In this document: piece by piece, positions 44,850 through 59,400 of the stretch
Position numbering within the stretch: position 1 is the stretch's first letter
How the letters are laid out: each line of letters begins with the position of its first letter
Assembly (NCBI GenBank): GCA_018873245.2
Contig: JAEMBT020000006.1
Span: forward strand, 1,739,855-1,803,854
Length of the DNA: 64,000 bases
Origin: Archegozetes longisetosus
Taxonomy: Eukaryota; Arthropoda; Arachnida; Sarcoptiformes; Trhypochthoniidae
Reading direction: 5' to 3'
Position numbers and translations under genes: made by a program
The notes under the pieces: generated by a model
What the model was told of the DNA's origin: nothing
What the model saw: only the letters and a program-made list of their open reading frames with translations
The model's database searches: none

Positions 44850-47429
44850 GTAAGTTTGATATTTTTCTAATGATAAAAACACTGCTTTTAATTAGTGCTA
44901 GTCTTTGGTTATCAGTACTAAAACCGAAATGTTGTTCAAACTATTGATGTGAGTATTATTGTTGTTGAGAATTTCCTTTTGTATATATGTGTGTGTTCTT
45001 TAAATTTCGCTCTAAGGGTTTTGTAAGTTTTTTTCTTCAGTAAGATTTTTAAATTACAGCATTACTGCTTGTTATCTGTAAACTATTTCGGCACAAAAGT
45101 TATTGAAATCAGTCTTCCTTTTCAAGAGACCTTTGATTGCGATCCTTTAAAGGTCTTAAGAAAATTTGCCTGCAGTTGCTTTTTCGCCTCTATTGTTAAC
45201 TATTGAAAACTATTTGGAAACTCCGTTTCAACAAGAAGCAGAAAAAATTTTTGTTATTAAAAGGTATGGCAGTTATGCAGTCGTTTGACAGATGCGTAAC
45301 CGAAAAGACTTACTATTTACTAACAAGATTTCAATTTTTAAATATTTGGTTTGTTCGAAAATACCCAAAACCATATTTAAAACTTTAAGCTAGAATTTTA
45401 ATATTGTTTGATCCAAAAAAAATATTTAGTTACACAAGTTTAGGTTAAGTCACTGTAGCTTCAGATGGTAGGCCTTTACATATTTAAACTTATGGTCTTT
45501 CTCTAGTCTTATTTTGATTCTCCCTCTCTTTTTAAATATAAAAAATCTTCTTAAATAATAATCGCTCAATTGAAAGGGGAAGAGAACTGAAAAATCAGAA
45601 GCTGTGGTGCCCGTGGTGTTAGGGGAGACGGAGACCGTTAACTTTTAAACCAAAAATTTGATATGCATACGATCAGCAATGAATCGCGAATGTAATGCTC
45701 TGGTTGTCGTGTTTGACGATTTTTGAGGACAGCCTACACGTCAACCCAACTCGACTAAATGCTTGCTTAATTTTTGGGCGAACAATCACTACAAATGCTT
45801 CTGTTTCAGTGTGATCACAAAAGTTTCATATGAAGTGTTAACCTGTCGCTCAACTTTTGAAGAGTTAGTCTTCTCTCTAAGTTTTTCTCTTCTATCTCTC
45901 AAAATAGAGGCAAAAAGAAAAGACTGTTATCTTTTGAGCGAAGTGTACAGAATATAAATTTTAGTGAATTATTTTTAATCTGCGGCTTGAATCGTGTTCT
46001 GTTTTACTTAAGCCTCTCCACTAATTATAAGTGATTAGTAAATAAGGCACAGTATTTGCTAAGTCACGAATTATTTATTAATATTTATTACTTTTTGACT
46101 TGATTTTTATTTGTTCGTATCTAACAGAAAGTGATTTGTGTTTAAAATAGTGTTCGTTGTATATGCAATATTTAGTGATTGTAATGTTATTCATTTTATT
46201 TGGCGCATTAATTTCTCTTTTACTCCTTTTTAGTATTGGTCGTGTTCGCCAATAATTGATTGAGTATTGAATCTGTTTAACCTGAAAACGAGATATGACA
46301 AAAATTGGGTGTAAAAAGTAAATCTGGGATGAAAATTTCATAAACTTGTTCTCAAATACTTTTGGGCAGCACCGCAAACAATCACAAGTCTTGACACTAA
46401 CACCAAATCAAACTTTTGTCATTAAGTGCGATCTTATGTCACTTATCTCTAATTTTTTGTGCCGTGTTTTTGATCCACTTAAAGGCTAATTACTATCGAG
46501 TTTGGAAAATTTTTTTCTTCTCATATTATGCGACGAAATGTGAATCAACTCCACTATAGAACTGACAACTTTTGAATGTGTTACAAAACTGAAACTTTTC
46601 AAAATTGAAATTGGATCAGAGTGTAATATAAGGTAAAACTTTGTGAATCAATATGAATTTCTACTAGAAATTAATGCGTAAAGCTGACCATAATATTCTT
46701 GATACCTTTTGAAAAACTGAGATAAAATCGCATAAGTATCTAATTGATAGATAATAGAAATAAATTCCCAATAATTAACTTAATTAGAGCATAGAATTTA
46801 ATTGAACTTTATATTCTAGTCTTTATTTGACGATTTTTATAGCTAATTAAATAACTAATAACTAATTAATATGTTATTATGAAGATCTTTATCTCACATA
46901 GATTTAAATGATTTTGACTGAAAATTTTTATCTAATGTTGAAAGTGAGCCAACAGATTATAAAATTAAGTTCAATATAATTTATCAAAGTTATTGCAGTG
47001 GTTAGGTAATCAAAAGTATGAGTAATGCCTTAACCGGATTTCTTATTCAGTGCCCCATCCGTTATACTTATCAATTAGTGCCTATCTGAGTGTTTTTCAT
47101 CATCACTTCCATTGAAAATTGAAATGTTGTGCGAAAATCCTTATCCCTAGTATTATTGACACATGAGTGCAAAAATGTATTTCTCAAATCAATTTAAATC
47201 CCTTTGACGATGAGAGTCTTTAACAAAAAAGTTAGTTTCAGTATAGACTTGAAAAAGAGAAAAGCTAAATTCTGTAGCCTTGGCATCAAATTTTATACAA
47301 TAGAATACTTCTTAAGAAAAATCTATCTTTAAAGCCAAAAATTTATTATTATTTTCGATAGGTTTTCAGTGAGTTTAGCAAAAGGTTTGCTCAGGTTTAC
47401 AAAGTTGTCTAACAAACGGTGTAGAGACG
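44850..47429. other. Region upstream of the PPxY gene, perhaps a first intron
   Basis: About 2.6 kb of AT-rich DNA. A GC-richer patch at 45600-45760 stands out but matches no motif I recognise. If the candidate exon ending at 44849 is real, this is an intron in the 5' UTR. Confidence 0.35.
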
Positions 47430-50400
47430 ATGGGCGATGTTAATGGATCCATAAGCAATATTAGTAGCAAAACTATTGACCATCAAAGTGATCGTTTTGG
47501 ACATTGCCCTAGAGGTCAAGGGGAGAACGTAATGCGATCGAGGGAGAGATCACAATACGATCAGCACAATAGAAATAGCGAACTGGCTCTGAATAGAAAT
47601 AGCGATATAAGAAATACTAGCAATGTTAGTATTACTGAATCAAACTTAACGACTGCAACAACAAGAGAGAGCCAGTTTTCGAGTTTCAGTTTGAGCACGA
47701 ATGCCAGTGGGAATGTTGATGTAGGGCGAGGTAGGCATAGACTTAAGCAGACAAGAGTTGCCACCAGAGCTGATCAGTATAGCATTGGCTGCAAAGCATT
47801 GGCAGCACCAGCAGTACCAGTCTCTAAGAGTAGGAGCGAACAAAACTGCAATTCCGCGTTTCACAACAAAGCCTTTTCAAATGATGGCGATGTGGTCGAT
47901 GATCATGAGCTCCAAACTCAAAATAATAGTCAACCTAAAAGTGATGCCTTATCTGAGCCAGCTATTAGTGATCTAACTATAACTTCTCATAGTGTGAGTG
48001 GGACTCTATTAAATGATCAGCTAATTAATAATGATATTACTCATGATAAGAACGATATAAATTGTTTAGTGAAGCCTGAAAATGATGCAGAAACTACTTC
48101 TAAAAGACAACAATATTGTTCTCAATCTGACAATTGCCACGTTATAAGAGCTCGCAGTTCTCGATCGGCACGTTCATCAGTGGTCAAACATATCGGTGTT
48201 TTCTATTCTGATTTGTGTGATGTGATCAAAGCGATGAGAAATAGTGGCAACAATACTAGTAATAATTGTAATAATACAAGCAATATTACTAGTAATCAAA
48301 CATCAGCGCAACAATCATGTGTAAGCTCTCAAAACAATCATAACAGGAATAATAATGTAATATCAGCGCCTGTCTTGCTTCAAAACGAGCATTTGATTAC
48401 TACCAGCACAACAATACCAGTGCAAACACAACAACAATCTTCAACTACGATATCATATCCACAACAACCCCAATCGCAACAGCCGATACCATGCTTGCAG
48501 TCGAGTCAATTGTCACACTTGACAGCAGGCAATACCCAAATCCGAAGTCCATCACTAACACAGACCCGTCTGAATGACACTCAAGTCCATGATTTGCCTG
48601 ATATACTAAATTCTCATTTGCCTCCACCGCCATATTCAACACTTCCCCCCGCCATCCATACAATTGCCCCCGTTATCATTACCCCCATTAGCCCCTATCA
48701 GGGCCCCTCCACCTCCTCCACCCCCACCCCCACTGCCAGCAGGTCGACCACCACTACCATCAAGACGTATACTTCACGCACCAACTGGACCTCTGGCCCA
48801 TTGTTCGCGACCAAATTATTTAAGGCCTACTTGTGCTGTCAGTGAGACTGAGACCTCTGCCTCAAAGACATGTCTCTCATGTAATGGTGTTTCAATTCGA
48901 TGGTTCATACTTCTAATCGCATTTATTGGACTTTTATGCGCTATCATCGGTACTATTTTGGGTGCGTTAAGAACAACAGGTAGAGAGCATCTCACTTTAG
49001 CCCTTCTAATGATTGGTAAGTTAATTATTACTGAACTTTTTCTTAACTAATCGTAGAAATTCTATTAAGAAAGTTATGCATCAAATCTACTAGTATTCCA
49101 CTAATATATGAAGTTTATGGTGTGACTTTTATCATAAAGTATACCCTCACACCAATTAGATAGAAGTGACTCTTATTATCTTTAACGCCATATATATATC
49201 TGTTCGCTTATTATTTTGTTTATGTACTTGGTGATGCGAGTTACTATTTTGCTGCACAGGTTTTTTATACGCTGTATTTTTCTACTATTGTTGAAGGTTT
49301 TCTACTTTTTGTGTTGTTGCAATGCATTACTATTCGGTTTTGGTTTGCGAAAACCCGAATTACTTGAGGGCAATTTTCAAATCGTGTTTTATATGTATTG
49401 AGACATCCTTTTATATAATTTATATTTTGGTCTTCTTTGAATATACCCGTGAACTGTAGTTTTATTCTTGAGTAAACTCTCCTTGAGATACGCATAAACT
49501 GAAAACTTTGACAACTAGTCATAAATATTTAACTAGCATTTAATGCAACAAACTTATTGTCCAAACTACGAATACCTCCAAATTTTATTATGTCGTACAT
49601 ATAGATATCAACTTAAGTTTTAGTTTAAATAATTGTTTACTTCCTTTCTAGCGAAAAAAAATCGATTTATGGCTAATTTTAGTTCAGTTTTTACAATTAG
49701 TTTATTAGTTCCTTAACAACTTTTAAAAGTTCTTTACTGGCAAGCAATCATGTGTTGCCTATCGTTTAAGGCATGTTTATATTTTTTCTGCTAGTACTGA
49801 AAATATTTTCTTTCCTCGAGTACGAATAATTCGATATGAATTTTGTTAAGAGAGATTTGCGTTTAATTAAAGTACTTTTTGAGTGCTTTACAAACGATCC
49901 AATTCGTCTTTTAATTGATTCGATTAATCATTTTGTATGATAAATATTTACATTTTGCGGCAGATTTACGAATTATATAACATTTCATATATTTTGCCCG
50001 TATCAAGTTTTTGTCAATTAATGAAATGCAAAATTTAGTCAATAGAATATTGACTAATCAATCATCTTGCTTAATGTTTATTTTGTACGAACTAAAACTT
50101 CAATTAACTTAAAACTAAGAGCTTTCATGTTTATTGAAGTAAAATATTCAAAAATTGATTGTCATCTTGCGTTCAAGTACTTCATTACGTCAATAAATAA
50201 TGAATAATAGCCTAGTTTTCAATATTGAGTTGTGCCACATACATACACACACAACAACTGAGAACTTGAGAAAGTTTTAATACCTAACCTAACAGTGTGT
50301 TTACTACTATTTTCAATTGCTAGTACAGTATGACTTACATTTTTAAAGTATGCAAATTGCATTATATTGTCTTTCGCTCCCTTTCTCAGCATTCATTATA

Positions 50401-53400
50401 AAGTTCTTATCTTTTATACTTCTAGTCCTTTACATAATTTGTTATTTCTATTGTTCGACGCGCGGTCTGTAAGCTTCTTTGCTTGTCTTACGCACCATTT
50501 TCAATAAATCCATCAAAAAATGTTTAGTTATATATCTGTTCTAACAAAATAAATAATATTAATCTTAACTCATAAGGAAGTGTAATATAAGACTTTCTTT
50601 GATATGTAGGCGATTGTTAACTACATCCTATTGTATGTAAAGCAATTAAACATTCAGATCAACTTAATATGTTTATTATGTTTGAAAATTTATATCAGCT
50701 TAATGTTTTATCTTTTCTAAACAGTTTACTTCTTATATTCTGTTACTATTTATCACTTTTAGGCAGATTTCCAAATTTGTTACAAACCTTTTAGAAATTA
50801 AGTTATAAATTTGGTTTAGATTTACTTCGTTCGCCACTAAATACCATCTGTTTATTAATCACTATGCAAAACCTCTTTATTTTTGCTATTATTGGTAGAA
50901 AAATAACAATAATATCCTAAAATAAAGTGACTTTTATAACTGTTAGACTTCCGAATTTTTTTTGCATGTTCAGATTAAAAGAACTTCAGTCTGGGTGTTA
51001 TGAGCTTCAATACTAGCACATGAGTTCCTAAAATATTAACAATTACCTTATTTTAGTAATATTTTATTCTTTTTAGTTCATAATTTACTATTAATAGCAT
51101 TTTGAAACTTGAATTGACATAAGCGAAAAAAAATAAAACTACTTTATGAAGCGTGACTTTATTTCATGAACTTATAAAAGGATATTCTTCGGTTTTTTCT
51201 TTTATTTGTTATTTATTGCCCAATATTTCATTGATTATCTCAAACTTTAAAACTATTTGTTATAATAAAAATGGTTTTTGAAAAACTATGGTTTGCTATA
51301 ATTGACACGAGATCATGATTTGCAAGTGTTAAACATGACTGTAACATAGAATAGGATTTGCAAACTTTTAGATATTTCAATTTAAACTGATATTCTGAAA
51401 ATTGAGTCAGCTTTATCAGTTGATTACTTGAAGTAGCCGAACGCTAATTAGATACGCTAAAAATAACTTAATTCTTATCGGTTAAGGAAATTTTGATTTA
51501 TTTTCTTAGATGTAAACTAATTCCTATTAATAGCTTGCAATCGAATCAAAAGTCATAAATAGTTGAATGCAGAAACTGAAATGTTTGCGAGCAAACATGT
51601 TTAACTAATAGCATTTTATCGCTTCAAAAATGTCTCAAACTAAACAGTACTTCAGTTTAAAGTTGTAGTTGTTATCAAGGAGTGAACAAAAATGTTATAA
51701 ATGGTGAGAAAACATTTGTCTGCAGTGTAATCAAAAATGGAGAAAATATTTTAGTGAACTTTATTCCTAGAGGAAAACATAGTTTTCTTGTTTTTGTTCC
51801 CATTCTCAGTAAGACTATACGATCTGTAATGGTGTTCACGATTAAATCCTAATTCAATTCTAGTCTTGAATCTTATTTTGTAGCATTAAAAGCAATTTAT
51901 GTAATGTTTTGTCTAATGTTTGACATAAAAGCAGGAAAACATGAATAAAGATATTTAGATTAGATTAAAAACACAATGTTCTTAAAAACATTGTCCATTG
52001 AGAAGTTGTCTTCATTTTCTAATTTAAATTGTTGATGCTTCTCTTCACTTTGATATTATTGACAAAACGGTTACTTCAAAAGAAAAATATGAATTAGTTT
52101 AATAGAAAAAACAAATTTCTAAAGAAAAGCAGTAAAGAAATGTTGAAGTCATGAGAAAGGGATCAATTGAAAAACATTATAAATGCACGCATTCTGTAGA
52201 TTATACAATAAGCTATTCTATAAGTTGGCATTCTTAACAAATTTGACTGTCGACTACAATGAAAAAACTTTTGCATTGATTTTTGATGACTTTCACAATA
52301 AATGTTGCATGCTTGAGCCAAATTGTATTTATCAAGTGCTAAAAATGTTAAGCATTTGTGACACCAACAGATTCATAAGTAATCAAAGTGCATTTATTTT
52401 TGTTTTCAACCGAAAATATTACTATTTGTTGTGAAAGCAATCATTTTGATGTATTACTAATAGTAATAAGAGATAAGAAGATTCGCTTCATTTTCGCATA
52501 TTTTACGTTTAGGGATCTATTTCTAGCAACCGACAAATAGTCTGCGATGAGATGCAGTTTCAGCACAAAAATCGTAAAGACTTTAACATATTATTTGCTT
52601 AGTATCACAAAAATCAAGTAAACAGTTGTGCAAACACAACAAACCCCTGAAAAATTGTTGCAACGCAATTTCCAGCGGAATGAAATTGAAGTCGAGCACT
52701 TTAATTCAAGCAAAAAAAGTAAATGTTATGCTACCAAAAGTATAAGATCATTGCTCGAGAGATTTTTTTGCTCTCCTAAGTAAATGATTCGTTAATTTAT
52801 TAGTTCGAGATTTCTGTTGGCCAATGGATCCTCTATTTTTAGTTAACCAAAAGATTAGTGAGTCAAATTGTGTAAGTTACATGAGTTGACGCGCAGCAAA
52901 TATGCTAAGCCTTGCCAAAGCCTATGCAAAAAGCACGTATTGTGTTCTCAAAGTCTATGACGTGAGGCAGAGTATAAAAGCTAAAGAAAAATTAATATTA
53001 TTAGTTCATTTACCCATTTAATTAACGTAATTGGATTAATCCATTTCTTGGAAAAGTTAAAAAGTCTACTGCTCTCAGGATATTAGTAATTGAGTGTTCA
53101 ACCTATTCAATACATAATTATTGCTTATCAATGAAACATTATTTTTATAAGTTGCCTTTCATTTGATTGATCGATTTAATTAATTAGATCTTAGACATTA
53201 AAGCTCACGATTGAAAAAACTTTCAACTCTGAAAAAATGATATCCTTTGATGAAATCAAATTTTTGTAAAGTTGATAACACACTGAACTAAAAAATGAGT
53301 TTAAAGGGGTAAGTTTTAAAGTAAACTCCTGTTTAGAGCCAGTTTAATCTTAAAATATCTAATGGTAACTACTAAAAAGTAGTAAAAACTTCATATCTCA

Positions 53401-56400
53401 AACATTGAAGTAGACAAAATATTCCAAATACTTGACTATCTGAGTCACTACTTTTCATTTGACTTGTGGCGGTTCACATTTGTATCATTTGTGGTATGAA
53501 TTACTGTCTCATAAGTAGAACAGTTCGCGATTGGCAGCTCGCGGGTCGGATCTGGTCATCAAATCATTGATTTTTCATGAGAATTGCTTGTGCTGGGAAT
53601 CGATCCTGAATATTTGCTACAGAAATCTATATATTTTATGCTAAATTTGTTATCAATTGACACGATAAGCATTTCCAATACATTAAACCTTACCCGCGAG
53701 AAGAGTAGTGCTGGTCTGATGCGAATGTTTATTAATCAAATTTCTGGATTTTATTATGATAAATGAAGGAAAAAATTCAATAACAGAACAGAGATTAGGT
53801 TATGATTAGTTACCCAATTGAAAAGCTATGGGTTTTTTCAGGTTTTCCTGATTTTTCTGATGTAAGATTTTGAAACACTTATTAATGCATTAATGAATCT
53901 GTTGTGATGTTTACTTAATTTATAAATTGGTTTAAGTATAAGTTCGTGCGTTTACATCAAAATTTGATTCAATTATACACTTGTACTTATTTTAGAGTAC
54001 TTCATTATAACTTTCCTGTTCCTAAACTTAATAAATGATCGGTTCATTCGATAAACTAGTGTTTCATTCCTAAAGATAAATTCAATATCAAGACTTAAGA
54101 GCATTGAGAATAAGGACTAAAAGTTTCCTTCGATGGATACATAATTGAATAGCATTCCGAGACATCATTAAATCTATTGAGGAGATGAAAAAATGCCTTT
54201 TCTAGAATGCTCAAATATTTTCCTTTTGCATTATTCGTAAAGCCCAATAAGTCGTGTCTTCAGTTAATTAAAATTGATGGTCAATATTAAATCTCGAGGC
54301 TTATATTCAGTATATTATTGCAGCAGGCGATATATAAGTCCTTTTATGAAAAATATTTTTAATGCAAGTCAAGTCCTGATAAGATCTTAATTTTTTTCAT
54401 TAACTTTTGAAGTTTTGAGCAAAAAGTAATTTTCTCAATTTTTTTGATCGTTGACACAGTCTAATCAAATTGAAACTTGAACCATCTAAATGCAGATAAT
54501 TTACATTTTAATGAAGAAATATTTTGTATAAAACTCATGCCATTGAAAGTTGAATAGTTACTAGATGTTAAAGCATGAAATGTTTTTAGCATTTAATCAA
54601 AACTTTGCTATTGTATAGATTTTTGTCCCATATGTGTTTAGTGATGTAAATGAAAAAGATGCGAAATAGCATAAGTTATTTGAACTAAAAAAGCCAATTT
54701 CATTTAAAATAGAATAATGTTCATCATTAATGAATATTTAATGCATATAAATCTAAGTGACAACAATGATTTGAGCTCAAAAATATTTAATGTTTCACGA
54801 TTTTAAACTCTAACACTTTATAACTGAACAGATAGAACGTAAACTGTTTTCAACTTTCCTCGTATGAGAGGGAGAGAGGAATAAGTTTTAATACATTAGG
54901 CAATCAATTTTGCTGCTAATGAGAGAGAAACTCAATGATCAAAGCAGAGAGAAAGGCATTGAGTAAAACATTCAAAGAGATAGAAATGCTGTATTGGAAA
55001 AAAGTGCATTTGCTATTCATCGGTCAGTGGCTTTCAAACCGATCATTTGCGCGATGTTTTTGTGTTAACTGTCTCTCCAGTCCTAACCCCAAAAGTCATT
55101 TAACTGACTGTAATTTTATTGTTCAAAGTGAAACATTACTGATGTGTCTTATGGTTAAAATTGTATCGTTTTTAGCTCAATGTAATTGTAACGCATCGAT
55201 AAGCTTTCGAAGCTTATATTAAATATTACTGAGAAAAACTTGCTTTTCATGTTAGGGCTTATTGTTATAAAATACAGTCAAGACGTTATTCATTATTATT
55301 ATGTTTTTATGTTTCTTATGGCGAGTGAAGATTTTCTATGCTTTAGATAATTATCAAAATATGTTTTGATGCGGAAATCTTAAGGCAAACAATTTAGTTA
55401 CACATGAGTTTGTATTTTTAAAAATATATCACATTTAAGACATAGATTATTGATAAATGACAGCCAAAAAACTCAAAGTGCGAGATCTTAAACATGACTC
55501 TCAAAAGTTTGTTACTTAAAAAAAATTGAAACATAAATCAACTTAACTAGAAATTAAGGTTATTTAATCACACCGTTTAGTTCCAAGCACTATATTAATC
55601 GTCTCTTATTTAAAGTTTCTATATTTGAAAATAGCCAGAAAAGTTAAACAATTCGCAGCTTATTATTCGGTCCATTTATTAATCCTGTAGTGGAACTTAT
55701 GTTTATAAGCATTTAAATGCTACTTACTTTTGAAGAAACGATAGCTTTATTTAACTAAAAGCTGTGCTCTATTTTGCGCGCATCAGTAAAATTTGGTGAA
55801 GGCTCAGGAAAAAAGTTTTTGCAAATCAGTATTAGGTTTTTTGGGGGGCATTGCACTGCTATAAACTATCATGTTCTGTATTATATGCCTGTTATTTACT
55901 GTTTGTATCTCTACCGATATGACTGAACGATGGTTTCGCTTCGATGCTCTTTAACCAAACACAAAAACCTATCGTCAGTGAGTAGCAGTGAAATACGGAT
56001 CCCAGTCATGGCTCTAAAAAGTTTGACTTCTCTTTTCTCAAAAATGTACTCAAAACTGAATAAATGCAAATTAGGAGCACTTTTCATGAGCGTCTTTTCT
56101 ACTCTGACTAATGGTCTCTCATTTCTGAGCGCAAATTTCTTTTTACCTAAAAGTAAAATATTCTTCAAGTTTTGGAACTTCAGAGTTGAGCGTTGAATAC
56201 TAAAAGGAAAATGTGTGACACACACTGACTTCAAATTTTAAAACTGAATAAATGTTCGAGTCGTATAGAGTGGTATTTAATTTATAGGATGCGAACCATT
56301 TTCTCAGAGTCTGATATTTAATTTCAGATCTTTGCGAGTGATAAAAAATATGCTTAAAAAGGTTAGATTGAGTTTAAGAATCAGTTCACAGGATTCATTG

Positions 56401-59400
56401 AGAGGGTGTAACTGGCAATTTGTGCAGGATTTTAGCTATTCAGGAAACGCTTTGAATTTCTAAATAATAACTATTTTTCACTTTAAGTCTGTCCAAATGA
56501 GCTCTGAGAGCAACGTGAAAAGTAGTAGCAGAGGAAAGATCCGAGATAACAATAATAAGTGAGACAATTGTCAGGCCAATTTATGAAATTCATGTCATGG
56601 CAACACGATATTGCACTTGGCCATATCAAACTTTCCAGGCATTCATTTTTCTCTCTAATCATACAGAATAGAAAATTAAGCGAAATCATCGCAGAAAAAA
56701 GCTGAGAAATCGCATTCGCAGTTTTAGAAAACCTTAGAAAAATGCTTTGATTTTAAATTTATCTCTTCAATAGACACGTTTTATGTAGCGGAAAAAATTA
56801 GTTTAAATACAAGGTTCTTGAATATTAAACTTTTTGAATAGTCATGTCTTTAGCGATTTATAAATAAACGGAACAACCTCTGAGTGCATTTTTCGCAAGT
56901 TTTTCCGCACAATTTGTAAGTTATGGCAGCTTTTATGAGCCCATATTTTACAAATTGCATCCCTTTTCTCTGAAATTTTTTACAATTCTAGCGAATCGTT
57001 TGAATATAAGTTTAGAAATGAGATTTTCGCCCAACGTGAAGATCTAACTTTATTCAAAGTTAAGGAAATGAAAAAACGATTACTAAAATACTGCTAAGCA
57101 ATTGAGTTATAAAACACATCTCTATGCTTCCGCACGCGATCATCACTTCTTATGCTTGTGATATCTTCCAAAAAAGTTGATTTCGTGTGTTTGAGTAAAT
57201 CATTCATAATATTTTACATAATGTGTTTTATTTCAATGTTGAGGTGTACACCCTTTTAAGACCAGAAAAATGAATAAGTATTATAAATATCGTGAAATAG
57301 TCGCGCCCTTTCATGATTCAAATTTATAATACTCTCAAACTTATAAAACATATTGAAAAAGTTTTGAAGATAAAACCAAAAAATAGCACTAATCGAAAAA
57401 ATAGTGACCTTAACCTGGCTAATAGTTATGATCAAAATTCATAGATTTTGATAAGGTTTTGAGTCAATCATAATAAATAATAACTCTCATGCCTCTCATC
57501 AATAATTTTCGCAATCGTTAATAATTTTGCATAAGAAAAATGATGGCTACATGCAACAAAATGACCCCTAGCCTTCATTCTTTTAAATCTGTTAATGTTT
57601 CTCGTGCTATTGTTTATCAGGATTGTTACGACAAGTTTTCTCAACTGAGAATTAGGTCATTTCAAAGTGTTGGTTCAGACGAGGATAAACTTTGAATTAA
57701 TCATTCATTTTGGCGGATATGCTGCTCAAATACTAGAACTTAATCTTTGATTTTTTCTCTAAATTACCAAACCTTGAACTTAATGCATAACTGTTTTCAA
57801 GTGTTGGCGACAATTAAATTCTTTTTATGTAATTATGTAATTCTTATCAACTATTGTTGAAGTATCAAAAAAACTTTTTATTTATGGTTTTTTATTCAAA
57901 ATTGATGGTCCGTTAATTTAAAACTCTTAGAAATAGTCTAATTATTGACTGAATTATTATTAAATTCTTATTAAATTTATTATTTTGAAACTAAATTATT
58001 TTGTTATTTAAGGTGAAAAACTTACTAGGTTTGAGTAAATATTATTCATTTGTTATTTTCAAGTTTATGAATAACAGGAATGAATAATTTGTCGACTGCA
58101 GTAAGTTTTTACGCTCAAAATCGATAATAAAATATGAATGACAAAAACACAAAAAGCATTAATATTTAATTACTTTGTAGTGAAACGGAATCAACGTTTT
58201 TAAGAGAATAACTTTAATAATTGTATAGCCTTTCGATAGAAAAATGTCCAAACTTGAAAAATGGTATTGACTTCCTCTCAAATTATCTGATTATTCAATT
58301 ACGGCAATACTGTTAACTCATTAACTGATTGTCTTATTTTCCTCTAAGTTTGAGTAAAACTGATTAGATTCAATACAACCAAAGCATTTTTTTGTATAGC
58401 TTAACGAGATTTGTATCCTTCAAACTATTTCCTTTTCACTTAACAATATGTGATTGAGAATGACAGCATTTTCAAAATACTTTATGAACACATTTCGAGT
58501 CAATTTTGCGTCCAAGTTTTTTGTATTTATATCCGTACAAACTTTCCTCAACGTAAGTGCTCAAAATTGAATGAAAAAACTTGAAAAAACAAAGTATATT
58601 GAGAGAGAGAGAGAGAAAACAGAATTTGATTACTTTGTTGGCACATATGTTACTCAATAACAATAAAGTATTTTTTAAAGGTTGTAACTCATAGGAAATG
58701 ACATACAACATAATGGTTGTAGTGCTGCTCTATTTGCAATGCTATTCAATATTAATTGAAAACGTAAATCTATGAATATTAATAAATAATTGACATCTCA
58801 AAAACAACTTAAATAACAATAACCTTGCATTTGATTGTTTCCAAATTTCCATTTAATTTATGGTTTTAGTAGTTATTCAAGTGGAAATCAGCCTTTAATT
58901 TGATTAAACTTTAGTGCACTTTGAGATGGAGTTCAAAATGTTCGAAAAGCTTTACCGCTGTGTATTAAAAATCAATTTTGTCTGTTAAAACACACCATTA
59001 TTCAATTAGTTAAATGTCACGACAATATTTCTCAGTTTCTAACTCATTTTCGTGTTCAAATTGTATTTTAAATCTAGTTTTAAAATAATTATTCAAATCA
59101 GTTATTGAACTGTTTAATAGTGATCTAACTTGAGTTGAAAAGATATTTATGGCTCAAAATTAGATTTAATCAAAATGCGTAAATTGACTGAGTCTGTCCA
59201 GAAAACTTCTAGTTGTTTTTAATAATACTGAAATCTAATTACTTAATAGTATTAATCATTTTAATTACAAGTATTTATCAAACGATACAATTTGAACAGA
59301 AATCGCTTAATTGCTTGCCTTAATTGAGTTTTTGCCTAAAAGCGGAGTCTCTTTCTCTCAAACTTTTTACCCCTTAAAAAAGTTATTTTCATTAATAAAG

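Noticed and set aside
44647..44853. Open frame in the GC-richer patch as a protein
   Set aside because: It starts with GTG, has no domain, and splicing onward meets a stop before the next ATG; a non-coding exon is the better reading.
54935..55222. 95-codon plus-strand frame
   Set aside because: Composition looks random and it lies inside the PPxY gene intron; no recognisable domain.
55911..56234. Overlapping open frames of about 107 and 88 codons on opposite strands
   Set aside because: No motif, signal or splice context. At this base composition a few frames above 100 codons are expected by chance in 64 kb.
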